A DNA stretch of 64,000 bases from Phaseolus vulgaris (taxonomy: Eukaryota; Streptophyta; Magnoliopsida; Fabales; Fabaceae): contig NC_023753.2 in NCBI RefSeq assembly GCF_000499845.2, positions 8,695,791-8,759,790 of the forward strand, written 5' to 3'. The notes under the pieces are model-generated. The model saw only the letters and a program-made list of their open reading frames with translations, had not been told where the DNA came from and did no database searches. Both the position numbers and the translations under genes were made by a program. Positions 12,916-24,184 of the stretch are shown here, piece after piece (the stretch's first letter is position 1; each line of letters opens with the position of its first letter).

Positions 12916-14673
12916 TATGTTATCAAAATCTTGTTATATCATCTGAAAATATTTAATTTCATGTTTAATGTTTTTTTTTTTGTTTGAAGATCTTGTATTC
13001 ATTATAAATAGTTATTATAAAGTGTGTTAAAAATCTTATATTCTCTAAAAAAAATTAAAATTATAATATATAAGTAAAGTTCAATTATTATCTTATAAAT
13101 CAATTTTCTTACAAATCAATTTTAATGAGATGAAATTTTAGATTTAGTTCAATACATACTCTCTCTTTATATATTAAGTCTTTTATGCAAACTTTAAAAA
13201 GGTGTAAATTTAGACTTGATAATTAATTGGTGTATAGTTTTTGTTAACAACATAAATGATTTATTAACTATGTTAATACATTTCTTTATAATTATGAAAA
13301 CTGTTTTTAATAAATGGAAACCTAACTTGTAATGAGATTTTTTTTTATTTAAAACGAGCAATACGTATTTAAATATTTAATTATGTTTAGTTTTTAACAC
13401 AAGAGTACTTTAATTATTTTTTTAATACATCTACATACACCAATTAAATCATTTACATTTTTTTAAACTTTTTTTTCTTAATTTAAATATGTTCACCTTG
13501 TAGTGTTTTTTTCTCTCTATTTTCTAGTTAAGGCAAATAATAAATTAATTTAGAACTCTTAAAAAAAGAATTAGAATTATCTCTATTCCAGAAAAATCGT
13601 ACATTAATTTATAACATCTAAACAAAACGGTTGAATTGTCACGTCAGAAGAAGTGGTGTTTTTGGTTCATTGACATTTCTGGAATGATCTTAGTGTATAA
13701 TTGGGTTCGAACAAAAAGTCATGTAGGGCATAGTTAATGCTCATCTCTGCTTTACAAGGTTAAAATTATAATATTGCTTTTAGTAATTTACCACGCACCA
13801 TCATACACCTAAAAAATAATTCTTTGGACCTTTCTTTTTTAGCCTTTTTATTATGATTGTTTATTTATCTTAACATATATTATCCCCTTTTAAAGTTCTT
13901 TTCATCAAAAACAGGTTAGGCATATAAATATACATAAAGCATTAAGTTGAACGAAGTTAATGAGGTATTGGTTTAAACATTTACCATCACATAATTAAAT
14001 AAAGTAATCCATAAACAACTTTAAATAAGTTTACAAAGCGAATCTTATCATGATCTTAGGTAAGGTTTAGGTAAGGCAGTGAAAATGGTTCAAGTAATCC
14101 ATCTTACGTTTTAAAATTTATATATACAAAGTTAGGAATATGTCCCTTTCAGTTATTTGAATATTGATTTTAACTTAATTCATAACATGATAATACTAAA
14201 TAAATCCTAGAAAATAAAAACTATCATATTCTGATCCATTCATACACTCCACCACTTTTATCTTTATATTCTTTTACTTAAATGCGATATTCATAAAGTC
14301 AATGAGAAGGATGTAAAGATATCTACATTCATAACACTTTAAATATCGAGTTCATTTAAAAAAAAAATCTATTTAATTAATGAATTAATATTTCATAACG
14401 ATGAGTATAATAATTGTTTATTTTATGAGGAAAAGTAACGATGTTTTAAATCTTCCAAGCTATTTAAAATCTTAAAAATATGAATATTATTTTATTAAAA
14501 TATAAATATCTATTTTAATACTGTAAAAATATATAAATGTAATTTAGCATAATCTAAAAGATGCAATTTTTCTTTTATTTTTAATATATAGGATATCCCC
14601 CACAGAACACGGTCCTTCTATACTTAGTAGGTTTTTGAATCACGTCACGAGGCAAAACCCAGTAAATTTCATC
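12916..14673. other. AT-rich intergenic/promoter region upstream of the P450 gene
   Basis: No coding region seen. The last few hundred bases presumably contain the P450 promoter, but no specific element is called. Confidence 0.5.
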
Positions 14674-16919
14674 ATGGACCTTCTCATCTTCCTGTTACTC
14701 CTCACACTGTTCCTCGTCACGACCCGGTTCATTCTCAACCGCCGTGTAACTAAAAACCTACCCCCCGGTCCAACCGGCTTCCCTATAATCGGAAACCTCC
14801 ACCAACTGGGCCCCAAGCCACATTGCGCCCTCTCCTCTCTGGCCCAAACCTACGGCCCAATCATGTCCCTCCGTCTGGGTTCAGTTACCGTGGCAGTGGC
14901 CTCTTCTCCAGCCGCGGCCCAAGAAATCCTCCAAAAGAACGACCAAGCTTTCGCCAACCGCCCCATCCCGGAATCCGTGGCGGCCCAGCCCAACCTGGGC
15001 GACACCCTAGCCTGGGCCCCAGCAGACCAACGGTGGCGCAACCGTCGCCGCGTCTGCGCAACTCAGATCTTCACCGCCCAACGCCTGGACCTTCTACAAC
15101 ACCTCCGGCACCGCAAAGTGCAGGAACTGGTTCACCACCTTCGCAAGCAAGCTTCGAATGGAAAAGCCGTTGCCATTGGAGATCTGGCATTCGCGACGAT
15201 GCTGAACCTGGTATCGAACACGGTGTTTTCGGAGGATTTGGTGGACCCGGAGTTCGAGAGTGCAGGGGAGTTCAAGGAGGTGGTGTGGAGGATCATGGAG
15301 GACGCAGGGAGGGTTAACTTCTCCGACTACTTCCCGTTGCTGAAGCCGTTTGACTTGCAGGGCGTGAAACGACACGTGGCGGTTTCATACGTCAGGTTGC
15401 ATAATATTTTCGATGGCTTGATTCGGAAACGTGTTGCCGAGAGAGAGGGTCCGCGTGTCGTGAAGGGGGATTTCTTGGATGTGTTGCTTGATCAGTGTGA
15501 ACAAGGTGAGGCGTCCGATTTCACCGTTGAAAGCATCAAGCCGTTGATTCTGGTAACATCATTATTATGTTTAAGTATGATCTTGGTTGATAATTGATTT
15601 TAATTTTAATCAACTTTTATTCTTTTATTACGAATTTTACTTTGGTTCTTTTTTCTAAACTATTTTTCATAACAGATCATCCGAACTAATACTGATCATA
15701 TTTCTAAAATTTCGATGACAAATAAGCGAAAAGTAATAATAAATTGTAAATTTTACAAAATAATAATAGTTGTCTGTTATTTGTAATTAAATTATAGATA
15801 AAAGAGTACCCTTTAGTCATTATTAAAACACATTTGTGTCATTATTCAGATTAGTAAACACACATTTATGTATCCACTTTTTTTTATGATAATAGAAAAA
15901 AATAGATATTATAATAATTATTAAAAGAAAAAGGTACTATAGAAAGAAAAATTACAAAATAATTTTTTTATTATGTTATAACTACAATGTTATAAAATAA
16001 TTACAACTAATCTTTTAACTATAGAATACTAGCAGATATTTTTTTTTATCTATTGTAGATACTTTTTTTTATAAATAAGAAAATTAACAGAATAATTACA
16101 CTAAACAAGTCAAAATTGGTAATATAACGTACATACTAAAGAAATTAAAAAATTTAGATTTTCTTTATTAATAGTTATAAATTACAAATATCATTTAAAA
16201 ATGCATATACTAAAATAAATTAAAAAATCAAAATCCTATTTATTAATAATTATAGTTATAAAAGCACTTTCCATTGAATAGAATTGATGAGTATTGGTTA
16301 TTGGAAGCAGGATTTGTTCATTGCGGGGAGCGACACTTCAGGATCAACAACAGAGTGGGCAATGGCAGAACTTCTACGCAACCCAGAAGTAATGCAGAAA
16401 GCAAGAGAGGAAGTGATCCAAGTGATTGGGTCCTCCAGTGTTGAAATAACAGAAACAGACATCCCTAGACTTCCATACATCCAAGCAATAGTGAAAGAGA
16501 CCCTTCGGCTGCATCCACCAGTACCCCTTCTCTTGCCCTACGTTGCAGGACACGATGTTGAAGTAAGTGGGTACACCATTCACAAAGGGAACCAAGTCCT
16601 CATCAATGCATGGTCCATTGGGAGGAACCCCCAGTTTTGGGATGAACCATTGTTGTTTCAGCCCCAAAGGTTTCTCAGATCCAACATAGATTTCAAAGGC
16701 AGGGATTTCGAGTATTTGCCTTTTGGTGGTGGTAGGAGAATTTGCCCTGGTTTGCCACTTGCGATTCGGATGATTACTTTAATGTTGGCTGCGCTTCTTC
16801 ACTCTTTTCAGTGGGAGCTTCCTCAGGGTGTCACTCCTCACACCCTTGACATGACTGAGCAGTATGGAATAACGTTGAAGAAGCTTTCTCCTCTTTCTGC
16901 CATACCCATTTCACTCTGA
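14674..16919 (+). CDS. Cytochrome P450, CYP76-type monooxygenase
   Basis: Two exons, 14674-15552 and 16311-16919, with a 758-bp AT-rich GT-AG intron. They join ...KPLIL + DLFIAG... to give 495 residues, the normal size for an A-type plant P450. The start at 14674 (MDLLIFLLLL) gives a clean N-terminal membrane anchor, followed by the proline hinge LPPGPTGFPIIGN (residues 29-41); an in-frame ATG 39 bp upstream is less likely. Motifs are I-helix AGSDTS (298-303), ExxR as ETLR (356-359), the PERF-equivalent PQRF (411-414) and heme loop FGGGRRICPG with ligand Cys438. The intron position just before the I-helix is typical of the A-type clan. The sequence resembles CYP76 enzymes, which hydroxylate monoterpenols and other small molecules at the ER membrane. 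The exact subfamily and substrate cannot be told. Exon 1 is strongly GC-rich. Confidence 0.88.
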
Positions 16920-17186
16920 ACTTTCCATGCAAATATCAAAACTTTCCCTGTAAGAACATTCCTCATTAATATTGCATAATAATATTTACTTCACTTACTA
17001 GAATTTCATCCTAGTTAAAAATTTAGAATAATATCATTTCACAACTACATTTTTTTAAATAATTATTTGACAACTCTTTTTAATAATTAATATAAATAAA
17101 TTTTTAAAAATAAAATAGTAATCTAAATCGTTATATATAATCAAAAAATCAATAGATTAAGTTTTCTAGATTTCAAATTTATATTT

Positions 17187-18061
17187 GGATTTTTTACTAT
17201 AATGAAGTTGTTTTTTTTTGCTTTTTACCAAAATGGGATTCGTTTAAAAAAAATTACAAATTTAGGCAAGTCGTACCTATTTGACACGACTTCATATGCA
17301 CAAATCGTCTCAACTTGGCACGACTTGAAGCCTTGTCATACTGAAGTCGTGTCAACTTGGCACGACTTCTGCCCTGTCATAATGAAGTCGTGCCAACTTG
17401 GCACGACTTCTGCCACGTCATAATGAATCTTTATTTTTTTAATTTTATTGTTTATATATTGGGTAGTAAGTTATGTAATGTTAAAAATTAGTTTGATACA
17501 TAATTTTCTAAGAGTGTTAGTTTTAAGGAACAAAAAATTGGATAATCATGTATTAATCACGTTTGACGGTAATGTAATACAATAACTTGATTATTTGATT
17601 AATTAAAAAATGAAGAAAATTGTTATTGAATTTTGGAAATAAATAGATAAATGAAAATTTATTGTATTTGGAAAATAAATAGAGAATTATTGTTGTGAAT
17701 TTGCAAAATAAATAGCTTAAGAAGTAATGATTTTACGGAACACGTAATGATGAGAAGAGATTAATTAGAATTAAACAAATTAGTAAGATTCATTACAAGA
17801 TATAAAAAAAAAATATAAAAGATTCATTATGACGTGACAGAAGTCGTGTCAAGTTGGCACAACTTCAGTATGACAGGACAGAAGTCGTGCCAAGTTGACA
17901 CAACTTTAGTATGACAAGGCAGAAGTTGTGCCTAATTGAGACGATTTGTGCATATGAAGTCGTGTCGAATTGACACGACTTGCCTAAATTTGTAATTTTT
18001 TTAAATGGATCCCATTTTGGTAAAAAGCAAAAAAAAAATAATCCCATGATGGTAAAAAACC
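17187..18061. mobile_element. Non-autonomous Mutator-like element with long hairpin-repeat TIRs
   Basis: An 875-bp element beginning GG and ending CC, flanked by a perfect 10-bp direct repeat ATTTATATTT (17177-17186 and 18062-18071), as expected for a Mutator-like insertion. The terminal inverted repeats are about 240 bp each (17187 to about 17430, and about 17820 to 18061). Both contain TTTGCTTTTTACCAAAATGG and TTACAAATTTAGGCAAGTCGT. Within each TIR a unit of about 41 bp containing AAGTCGTG...CACGACTT is repeated three times. There is no transposase, so movement would need an enzyme encoded elsewhere. Open frames at 17202 and 17865 are artefacts of the repeat. Confidence 0.85.
17300..17425. 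repeat. Tandem 41-42-bp units, each a near-perfect palindrome
   Basis: CAACTTGGCACGACTT recurs at about 17311, 17353 and 17394. The copy at 17385-17409 is a perfect palindrome with 12-bp arms (AAGTCGTGCCAA) around a single C. The same array, with more substitutions, lies inverted in the other TIR (about 17830-17960). Confidence 0.8.
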
Positions 18062-18071
18062 ATTTATATTT

Positions 18072-18691
18072 TTCACAGCTTAAGTTCATATTTTTATCCA
18101 TTTTTTTAAATTAAATTTTTGCTAGTTGAATATTGATACTAAATCTGCCAGAAAACATTCGTTTTTATTTGTTTACTTCATTTATTAATTTAATGATATA
18201 AAAATATATTTTCGTGGTCTCTGCTCGCGAAAACTCTAGCATCTCTCTTGCCACTACCAGCTTGCAGTGATATTTGTCCTCGCACCAATGTCGGATAAGT
18301 AGCAGCAGAGTTCTAATACCATAATACCATGTTGCTGTCAATCACGAAGCGGAAGATCACTGTGAGAAAGAAAACGAAAGTGAAAAGCAATCTTAAACCA
18401 ATGTCAAGTGCTTTGCTGAATGGATTTGCTATATTATTTTCCTTAAACCTTTTCAATCTTAAAGTTACCGTGTTAAGTGATATCTTGATCCAATAGTGTT
18501 TTTGCCATAAAGCAATGAAATTGCTTCTTCAAAGGAAGGAAATACATCTAAATTAGAAATCACTTTTCAACGTTCTTCACCAAGTTTTCTTGATATCAAA
18601 TAACTACAATAAGTGCAAAAGAAACATCAAATCATGTACAAATCACTGTATACATTGTAGCTCCCACTACGCTAGCATATGATGGTACTTT
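18072..18691. other. Intergenic region next to NLR remnants
   Basis: No intact gene. It lies where the body of the truncated NLR relic ending at 18692 should continue on the minus strand, but I saw no NB-ARC or LRR motif. Confidence 0.4.
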
Positions 18692-18839
18692 AGTATCAGC
18701 TTGTCTTCACCTTTTGAAGCAAGCAACTTTTCAGGCTTCTCTTCTCGGATCAAGTTCACAACCTCAGGGCAGGCCAATCTGTTGAAAAGAACGTTAAAGA
18801 AAGCAGCAAGCGAGCACCACCTACCACAGCTAATGCCAT
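18692..18839 (-). pseudogene. 5' fragment of a second CC-NBS-LRR gene
   Basis: On the minus strand this begins ATGGCATTAGCTGTGGTAGG at 18839 and follows the first ~50 codons of the intact NLR gene (22963 downward). Matching phrases include GGTGGTGC at the start, CGTTCTTTT, and a run encoding the equivalent of CPEVVNLIREEKPEKLL. A one-base length difference after the first eight codons puts it out of frame. Similarity stops near 18692, so the NB-ARC and LRR parts are gone. It is a relic of a tandem duplicate, not a working gene. Confidence 0.75.
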
Positions 18840-18911
18840 GATCTCAACAACAAACAATGTTTTTAATCAATACATCTAAGTCTAATCTCATCACAGCAGT
18901 TAACCTGTCGA

Positions 18912-19031
18912 AATGAAAGAGCAGGAAGTTATCTACTCATTCAGAGAGCTTGTGTCACGAGTTTCTTTCAAACTTGGATTTGCTCAACTTCTCCCAACCC
19001 CACATTATTTGATCATATTATCTTTGGTAGT
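18912..19031. repeat. NLR 3'-flank repeat, copy 1 of 2
   Basis: From AATGAAAGAGCAGGAAGTTAT to ATCATATTATCTTTGGTAGT. It matches 23869-23984 with scattered substitutions and small indels. Copy 1 lies in the 3' flank of the intact NLR gene. Confidence 0.75.
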
Positions 19032-19225
19032 CTCAATGAAAATGACACGAATGCTCAATAAAATATATACACACAAAAAGTTAGGTTTTTTAACACTTGC
19101 AATTCCAGTCCAGTGTCAAACCGAAGAATTATGTAATTGAAGACATTTAATTGAATGCAATATCTTATTAGATGTTGATGACGTTAGTGAAAGAATGAGA
19201 ATTACCTGCTCATCATCCTTCTTCG

Positions 19226-22200
19226 TTAAACCCATCTACCATCAATCTGTATCCCACGGACATGGCACATTTTAGCCCAAATTTCACTGTCCTTTCTGTG
19301 GCATCGTTTTTGCAGCAAGGGAGATCCCTCTATTATTAATTTTATTAGAGAGACCGGCAGCCTTTCTCCCCCGATATTCTTCAGCTTTAAGCAATAGTTA
19401 ATGCGCAATTCTTGTAGCGACGTTAGATGGAGAAGGCCCTTGCACTCCAACGTCTCCAGACTTGACAATCCACTCAGATACAGAGACGTGAGGAAGCGAG
19501 GCAGCAATCCTTCCTTTGGGAAGGAGTTGATGCCATCACATGGACCGTAGATATTGAGATAGGTAATCATGTCAATGGACATCCATGCTTGGTTCACTAG
19601 TTTCTCACAATTCTGGATCTCAACTGTTCTCAAGTTAGGTGGCATATTCCCTCCTGGAAATGACTCAATTTGTTGGCAGTTCGATATCACAAGATATTCC
19701 ATCTTTGGGAGAAGAGTAGACATCTGATCGGGCAATGCCTTCAACTTCTCACAATCATAAACATCTAACCTATTCAAATTGGGCGCAGACAATCCTTCTC
19801 CCGGGAATGATACGAAGTTGGGACAGTTCATAATACGAATAGAACTCAGTCTCTTAAACGACTCTGACCCTACGACCGAAAGAGATTCCATACTTTCACA
19901 ATTTATGATTTCAAGACTAATGAGATTTGGAAAGGTATCCAATGGAAGAGACGTTAGCCAATCACAACAATTATATATTGACAATGATTCCAGTAATTCG
20001 TGTTTGTGTTGCATCGAGAATTTCAGTTTCTTTAAATCACTGATGTTAAGAATTGTCAGCGATGCTGGGAGACAATCACCTGGAAAAGATATGGCTGACG
20101 AACAATCATTTAATGACAAGGAACGGAGGCAAGTAGGTTGGATGTTAGTCATGGCCTCCATCATGGACTCCACTATTGGGCTTCCTTCTATGCGTATATT
20201 TTCCACCAAAAGAGGAAACACATGAAACGCTACTTTGCTGCTTTTGCTTATCTCTAATCTTTGAAGGGTGGGAGCCCTTGGGATGGAAGAGACAAGAAGC
20301 TCGCAATTTCTAATCGTGAGTACTTGCAGAGCAGGAAGGTGATTTGGCAAGTCTCCCTTTAGTTTGGAACAACTTTCTATAAAAAGACTCTGAAGCACAG
20401 GAAAAGCTTCTGATTCGATTGAACTCCACACCTCCCAACAAGGCATATCATCAATGCGTAGAGATTGAAGGGAGGGAAAGGGCGTCACAGATGAACAATC
20501 TTCCTTCTTATAAAATCCTGCATCAATAGTCTTCACAGAATTCATGTTTGAAATTTGGAGGCTCTTGAGAGATGGTAGTTGCCCAAGTGAAGGAAGTGTG
20601 CAACAGTTGTTACAATCTTTTAAAAACAGATGTGTTATATTTTGATAGGAAACATTCTCAACCCATTCAGGAAATCTGGTTCCTTTATAACCTCTGATTG
20701 ACAGCGATTTCAGGTCTTGGTGAGGGTGTAAGTTTCTGAGTACATCTAATTCAATTTCGAAGTCGATGTCATTGTCTTTACCCATAGACCATTCCAAGAT
20801 TAGATGATTAATGTGCTTCTTATCCATTATCCTGGCCTCTAATGCTTCTTCACTTTTGGTAACATTCTCCAATTTCTTAATAGAAAAATCACCGTGGAGA
20901 TTTGAAAGTCCTCCTACTTCTTTGATGCTATTCTCTTTATGTTTGCCCACAATATAGACATCCAACTTCTGTAATTGATTTAGTTTCCCCATTCTTTTAG
21001 GCATCCCTTTTATGGATGTTCGAAGAATTTCAAGATGACGCAAGTTTACGAGATTTTGTATGGCACTAGGCAACTTAGTCAGATTCAAGCAAGAATACAA
21101 CTTCAAAGTTTGTAGATTATGCAAATTGCACAATGACTCCGGCAGTGCTTCAATACTTGTATAAGAGATATTTAAATAACGCAAATGGATCAGTTCACCA
21201 ATTGAATCAAGCAGAGGAAGCTTACTTTGGAACCTACAAAATGATAAAACTCTCAAGTACTTCAGCATCGACACTATAATAAGTGGTGCCTTTTTATTGT
21301 TGAATGGAGAATCTTTATAATTGATCAGCAAGAAAGTTCTTGGAAACTTTACTGTTTCGAAAACTTCAATATCCGAGACTGGATCACTGAATCTTGTAAA
21401 AGACAAATGACGAGTCTTTCTATCAATTCTGGTTTCTTTTCCAAGGTCATCTGCTCTAAAATAGAATTCCCCGCCAATGAATGTTGCTAGATCATGCATC
21501 AAGTCATGCATTACAAAACGATTTCCCCATATTTGATTACTTTGAAAAAACGATCGGGAAACCAAATCATCGAAATACTCCTGACCAACTTCTTCTAAAG
21601 TCTTTCCTTTTTTTGGTGCTTTTACAAGATCTTCAGCCATCCACAGCTGGATCAGTTCATCTTTGTGCAATTCATAATCCTTGGGATACAGTGAGCAATA
21701 TACAAAACACCGTTTTAAATTTGGAGGGAGATAATTATAACTAATTCTGAGTGCTGGAATAATTTTACACTGACTTTCAGGAAGTTCCCAAATTTCACTT
21801 TCAAGTACATTATTCCAATCCCTAATAGCGTGCTTTCTTCTCAACATTCCTCCAAGTGACTGTGCAGCTAAAGGCAACCCATTACACTTTTTAACAATTT
21901 CCTTTCCAATCTTTTCTAGAGTTCCTCTATTCTCACTGCCTTCTGAGAGAGGAAAAGCATGGTTTGCAAACACCAACCAACAATCTTCATTTGACAATTT
22001 GTTTAATTGATATACTTTAACAGTTTGAAAAGGAACTACAGCCGCAACATTTTCATTGCGGGTTGTCACCAGAACCTTACTTCCCCTAATCCCACCTAGA
22101 AATGGTTTTGTAAGACTACTCCAAGTGTCAGAATCCTCTATCCAAACATCATCCAATACAATCACGAATCTTTTACCTTTCAGTTTTTCCATCAAGTAAA

Positions 22201-22963
22201 GTTGAAGGGCATTTAGATCACTCAATTTACAAGGCTTCTGGGTAATTTCCTCTATCATAGTTTTTGTGACCTTCACAATATCAAAGATATCAGAAACACA
22301 AACCCATGCCTTTAAATCAAAATTCTGCTGCTTCAATTTGCCATCGTTGAACACAGATCTTGCCAAAGTGGTTTTTCCAACCCCACCCATGCCTACAATA
22401 GGGATCACGGACACCTCTTCATCATCACTGGTATCCTCTAACACCAACTTCATTATGACCTCCTTATCTTTATCTCTGCCATACATAACATATCTATCTT
22501 CCAGAGATGTTGGCTGAGCTTTCCATGACTGGTTGCTCTCCACTGGAATCTCCTTCAAATCAAGACACTCCTTTTGTTTTAAAATGTCATCTAATCTTTC
22601 AACTAAGTCTTCCAACTTACTAATACTAACAATCTTCTTCCTCTTGAAAAGGCCAGAAAAGGAATCGCTTACCTCCTTTTGAGTAGCAGCTTTAGTAGAG
22701 ACTTCATCAACTAAGTCGTCAACCTCGTAGACAACATCTCTGAGAACATCGAGCCACTTTTTGACATTGGAGTCTGAGATTTGTCGATTCTCAGCATCAG
22801 CAAGCACAACTCTAACCACTATCAGCTGGTTCTCCACCTTTCGTAGCAACTTGTCAGGCTTCTTTCCACGGATGAAGTTGAGAAGCTCAGGGGAAGCTAG
22901 CCTTTCAAAAAGAACGTCAAGGAAAGCAGAGAGAAGTGCACCACCTACCACGGCTAAAGCCAT
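19226..22963 (-). CDS. CC-NBS-LRR disease-resistance protein (RPP13-like 1 / R13L type)
   Basis: A single uninterrupted frame of 1245 residues, full length for a coiled-coil NLR. The N-terminal Rx-type coiled coil (about 1-130) includes WLDVLRDVVYEVDDLVDE, the position of the EDVID-like motif. NB-ARC motifs are P-loop GMGGVGKTT (191-199), kinase-2 VIVLDDVW (267-274), RNBS-B KVLVTTR (296-302), GLPLAA (362-367), CFVYCSLYP (419-427) and MHD (485-487). From about residue 560 to the end there are many leucine-rich repeats of the LxxLxxLxL type, expected to set recognition specificity. The Asp after kinase-2 Asp and the following Trp are typical of the CNL class. Such proteins are cytoplasmic or nuclear immune receptors that trigger cell death on sensing a pathogen effector. 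All key motifs are intact. A possible 3'-UTR splice donor (CAGGTAATT) lies just after the stop. The pathogen recognised cannot be inferred. Confidence 0.95.
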   Translation of the reverse strand: MALAVVGGALLSAFLDVLFERLASPELLNFIRGKKPDKLLRKVENQLIVVRVVLADAENRQISDSNVKKWLDVLRDVVYEVDDLVDEVSTKAATQKEVSDSFSGLFKRKKIVSISKLEDLVERLDDILKQKECLDLKEIPVESNQSWKAQPTSLEDRYVMYGRDKDKEVIMKLVLEDTSDDEEVSVIPIVGMGGVGKTTLARSVFNDGKLKQQNFDLKAWVCVSDIFDIVKVTKTMIEEITQKPCKLSDLNALQLYLMEKLKGKRFVIVLDDVWIEDSDTWSSLTKPFLGGIRGSKVLVTTRNENVAAVVPFQTVKVYQLNKLSNEDCWLVFANHAFPLSEGSENRGTLEKIGKEIVKKCNGLPLAAQSLGGMLRRKHAIRDWNNVLESEIWELPESQCKIIPALRISYNYLPPNLKRCFVYCSLYPKDYELHKDELIQLWMAEDLVKAPKKGKTLEEVGQEYFDDLVSRSFFQSNQIWGNRFVMHDLMHDLATFIGGEFYFRADDLGKETRIDRKTRHLSFTRFSDPVSDIEVFETVKFPRTFLLINYKDSPFNNKKAPLIIVSMLKYLRVLSFCRFQSKLPLLDSIGELIHLRYLNISYTSIEALPESLCNLHNLQTLKLYSCLNLTKLPSAIQNLVNLRHLEILRTSIKGMPKRMGKLNQLQKLDVYIVGKHKENSIKEVGGLSNLHGDFSIKKLENVTKSEEALEARIMDKKHINHLILEWSMGKDNDIDFEIELDVLRNLHPHQDLKSLSIRGYKGTRFPEWVENVSYQNITHLFLKDCNNCCTLPSLGQLPSLKSLQISNMNSVKTIDAGFYKKEDCSSVTPFPSLQSLRIDDMPCWEVWSSIESEAFPVLQSLFIESCSKLKGDLPNHLPALQVLTIRNCELLVSSIPRAPTLQRLEISKSSKVAFHVFPLLVENIRIEGSPIVESMMEAMTNIQPTCLRSLSLNDCSSAISFPGDCLPASLTILNISDLKKLKFSMQHKHELLESLSIYNCCDWLTSLPLDTFPNLISLEIINCESMESLSVVGSESFKRLSSIRIMNCPNFVSFPGEGLSAPNLNRLDVYDCEKLKALPDQMSTLLPKMEYLVISNCQQIESFPGGNMPPNLRTVEIQNCEKLVNQAWMSIDMITYLNIYGPCDGINSFPKEGLLPRFLTSLYLSGLSSLETLECKGLLHLTSLQELRINYCLKLKNIGGERLPVSLIKLIIEGSPLLQKRCHRKDSEIWAKMCHVRGIQIDGRWV

Positions 22964-23868
22964 GATCTCATCAAAGGAACAAACAAAAACGTAAAAGGAA
23001 TTGGCTGCAAGAGACTATGGTGCTTCTAAATGAGGCCAACTTTTGTGAGGAGATTTGGATTGCTTCAACTCTCTTCACTTCAACTTTCTATTCTCTGTCC
23101 CTACTTGCCATCAAAATGAATCGTTGGATATATATTTAGAATTTTGATGGTTGAGATTGAAGATGCTTAGTTGAAAAAGTGTAGTGGTATGTCCTTTTCA
23201 AAGACAAGGATGTCGGATGCTTTTTGAAAATTTAGCATAGATATCTTAATTAAAAATTCAATAGATAAGAATCAAGACTTCATGAGTGAAATACTAGTTT
23301 TTCATTTTGTATAAGTACTTCTAATCTATATTTTTCTTCAGCGTAAGGGATATAAATTGATTTTACCTAAAGTTTTTCTTATTTCCTTTCCCATAAGTAT
23401 ATATAGAAACAGAGCCAAATTGTAATTGAGCCTGTTGCAAGTATGGTTAATGATGTAATACATGTGGTCATAGTTGACTAAAGATGTGAAAGGCAGCAAT
23501 TAAATCTGATATGGGAATAATAGAACTTGCATAATTCATGTTCAAATCAAGCATCCATGATCTCTTTGGGTGATTTTGCAATAGTATGCCCATTTACTTT
23601 AAGATACCATCTTGGCACAGCACGGTCCTTGTGGACATAATCAATCAAAGGATAAATTCTGATGTATACATTATGACTTGTATCAGTTGTATGCTTTCTG
23701 GGACTGCTTTTGAGTTTTTTCAAATCCGGCATTAGATTTATGGTTTATCGTGTCTAGCAATAAATTTCAAGGACTGAATTTAGCTGTAAAAATGCTTTGC
23801 TCTTTGACTGGTTCTTTTTTATTCATCACTTTATTACTTAATGTGAGTATTAAATTTTCTTCAAGTAT
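22964..23868. other. NLR promoter region and intergenic DNA
   Basis: 5' flank of the NLR gene. A 61-codon reverse-strand frame at 23547-23732 resembles no family I recognise, and there is no support for expression. It may be a small decayed exon. Confidence 0.45.
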
Positions 23869-23984
23869 AATGAAAGAGCATGAAGTTATTTGCTTATTTT
23901 GAAGGAACTTGTGTCATGAGTTTCTCTTAAAATTTGATATTCTGAACTCTCCCAGTAGTATTTTATCATATTATCTTTGGTAGT
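23869..23984. repeat. NLR 3'-flank repeat, copy 2 of 2
   Basis: A diverged copy of 18912-19031 in the same orientation, ending in the shared ATCATATTATCTTTGGTAGT. No NLR coding sequence follows on the higher-coordinate side, so the gene body that belonged to this flank is missing. Confidence 0.7.
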
Positions 23985-24184
23985 GATATAAGAGTAAAGT
24001 CAACTCAGAGATTGCAGTTTGTATAGAGGGAATGTAATGACTATTTACATTAGTATCATGGTGTTTTCAGACCCTTTTTTTTGTGTCTGAGTTTTCAGGA
24101 CAGATTGTCATATATGTAAACTTGCGCTCTTCAGGATAATGACCATCAATATATATAGCATTAATCCAAGCCAAGAATTTCACT

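Noticed and set aside
17202..18101. Open frames of 73 and 78 codons reading through the AAGTCGTG repeats
   Set aside because: They are translations of the transposon's terminal repeats and mirror each other.
23547..23732. 61-codon reverse-strand frame as a small gene
   Set aside because: No family resemblance and no supporting context; more likely chance or a decayed exon.
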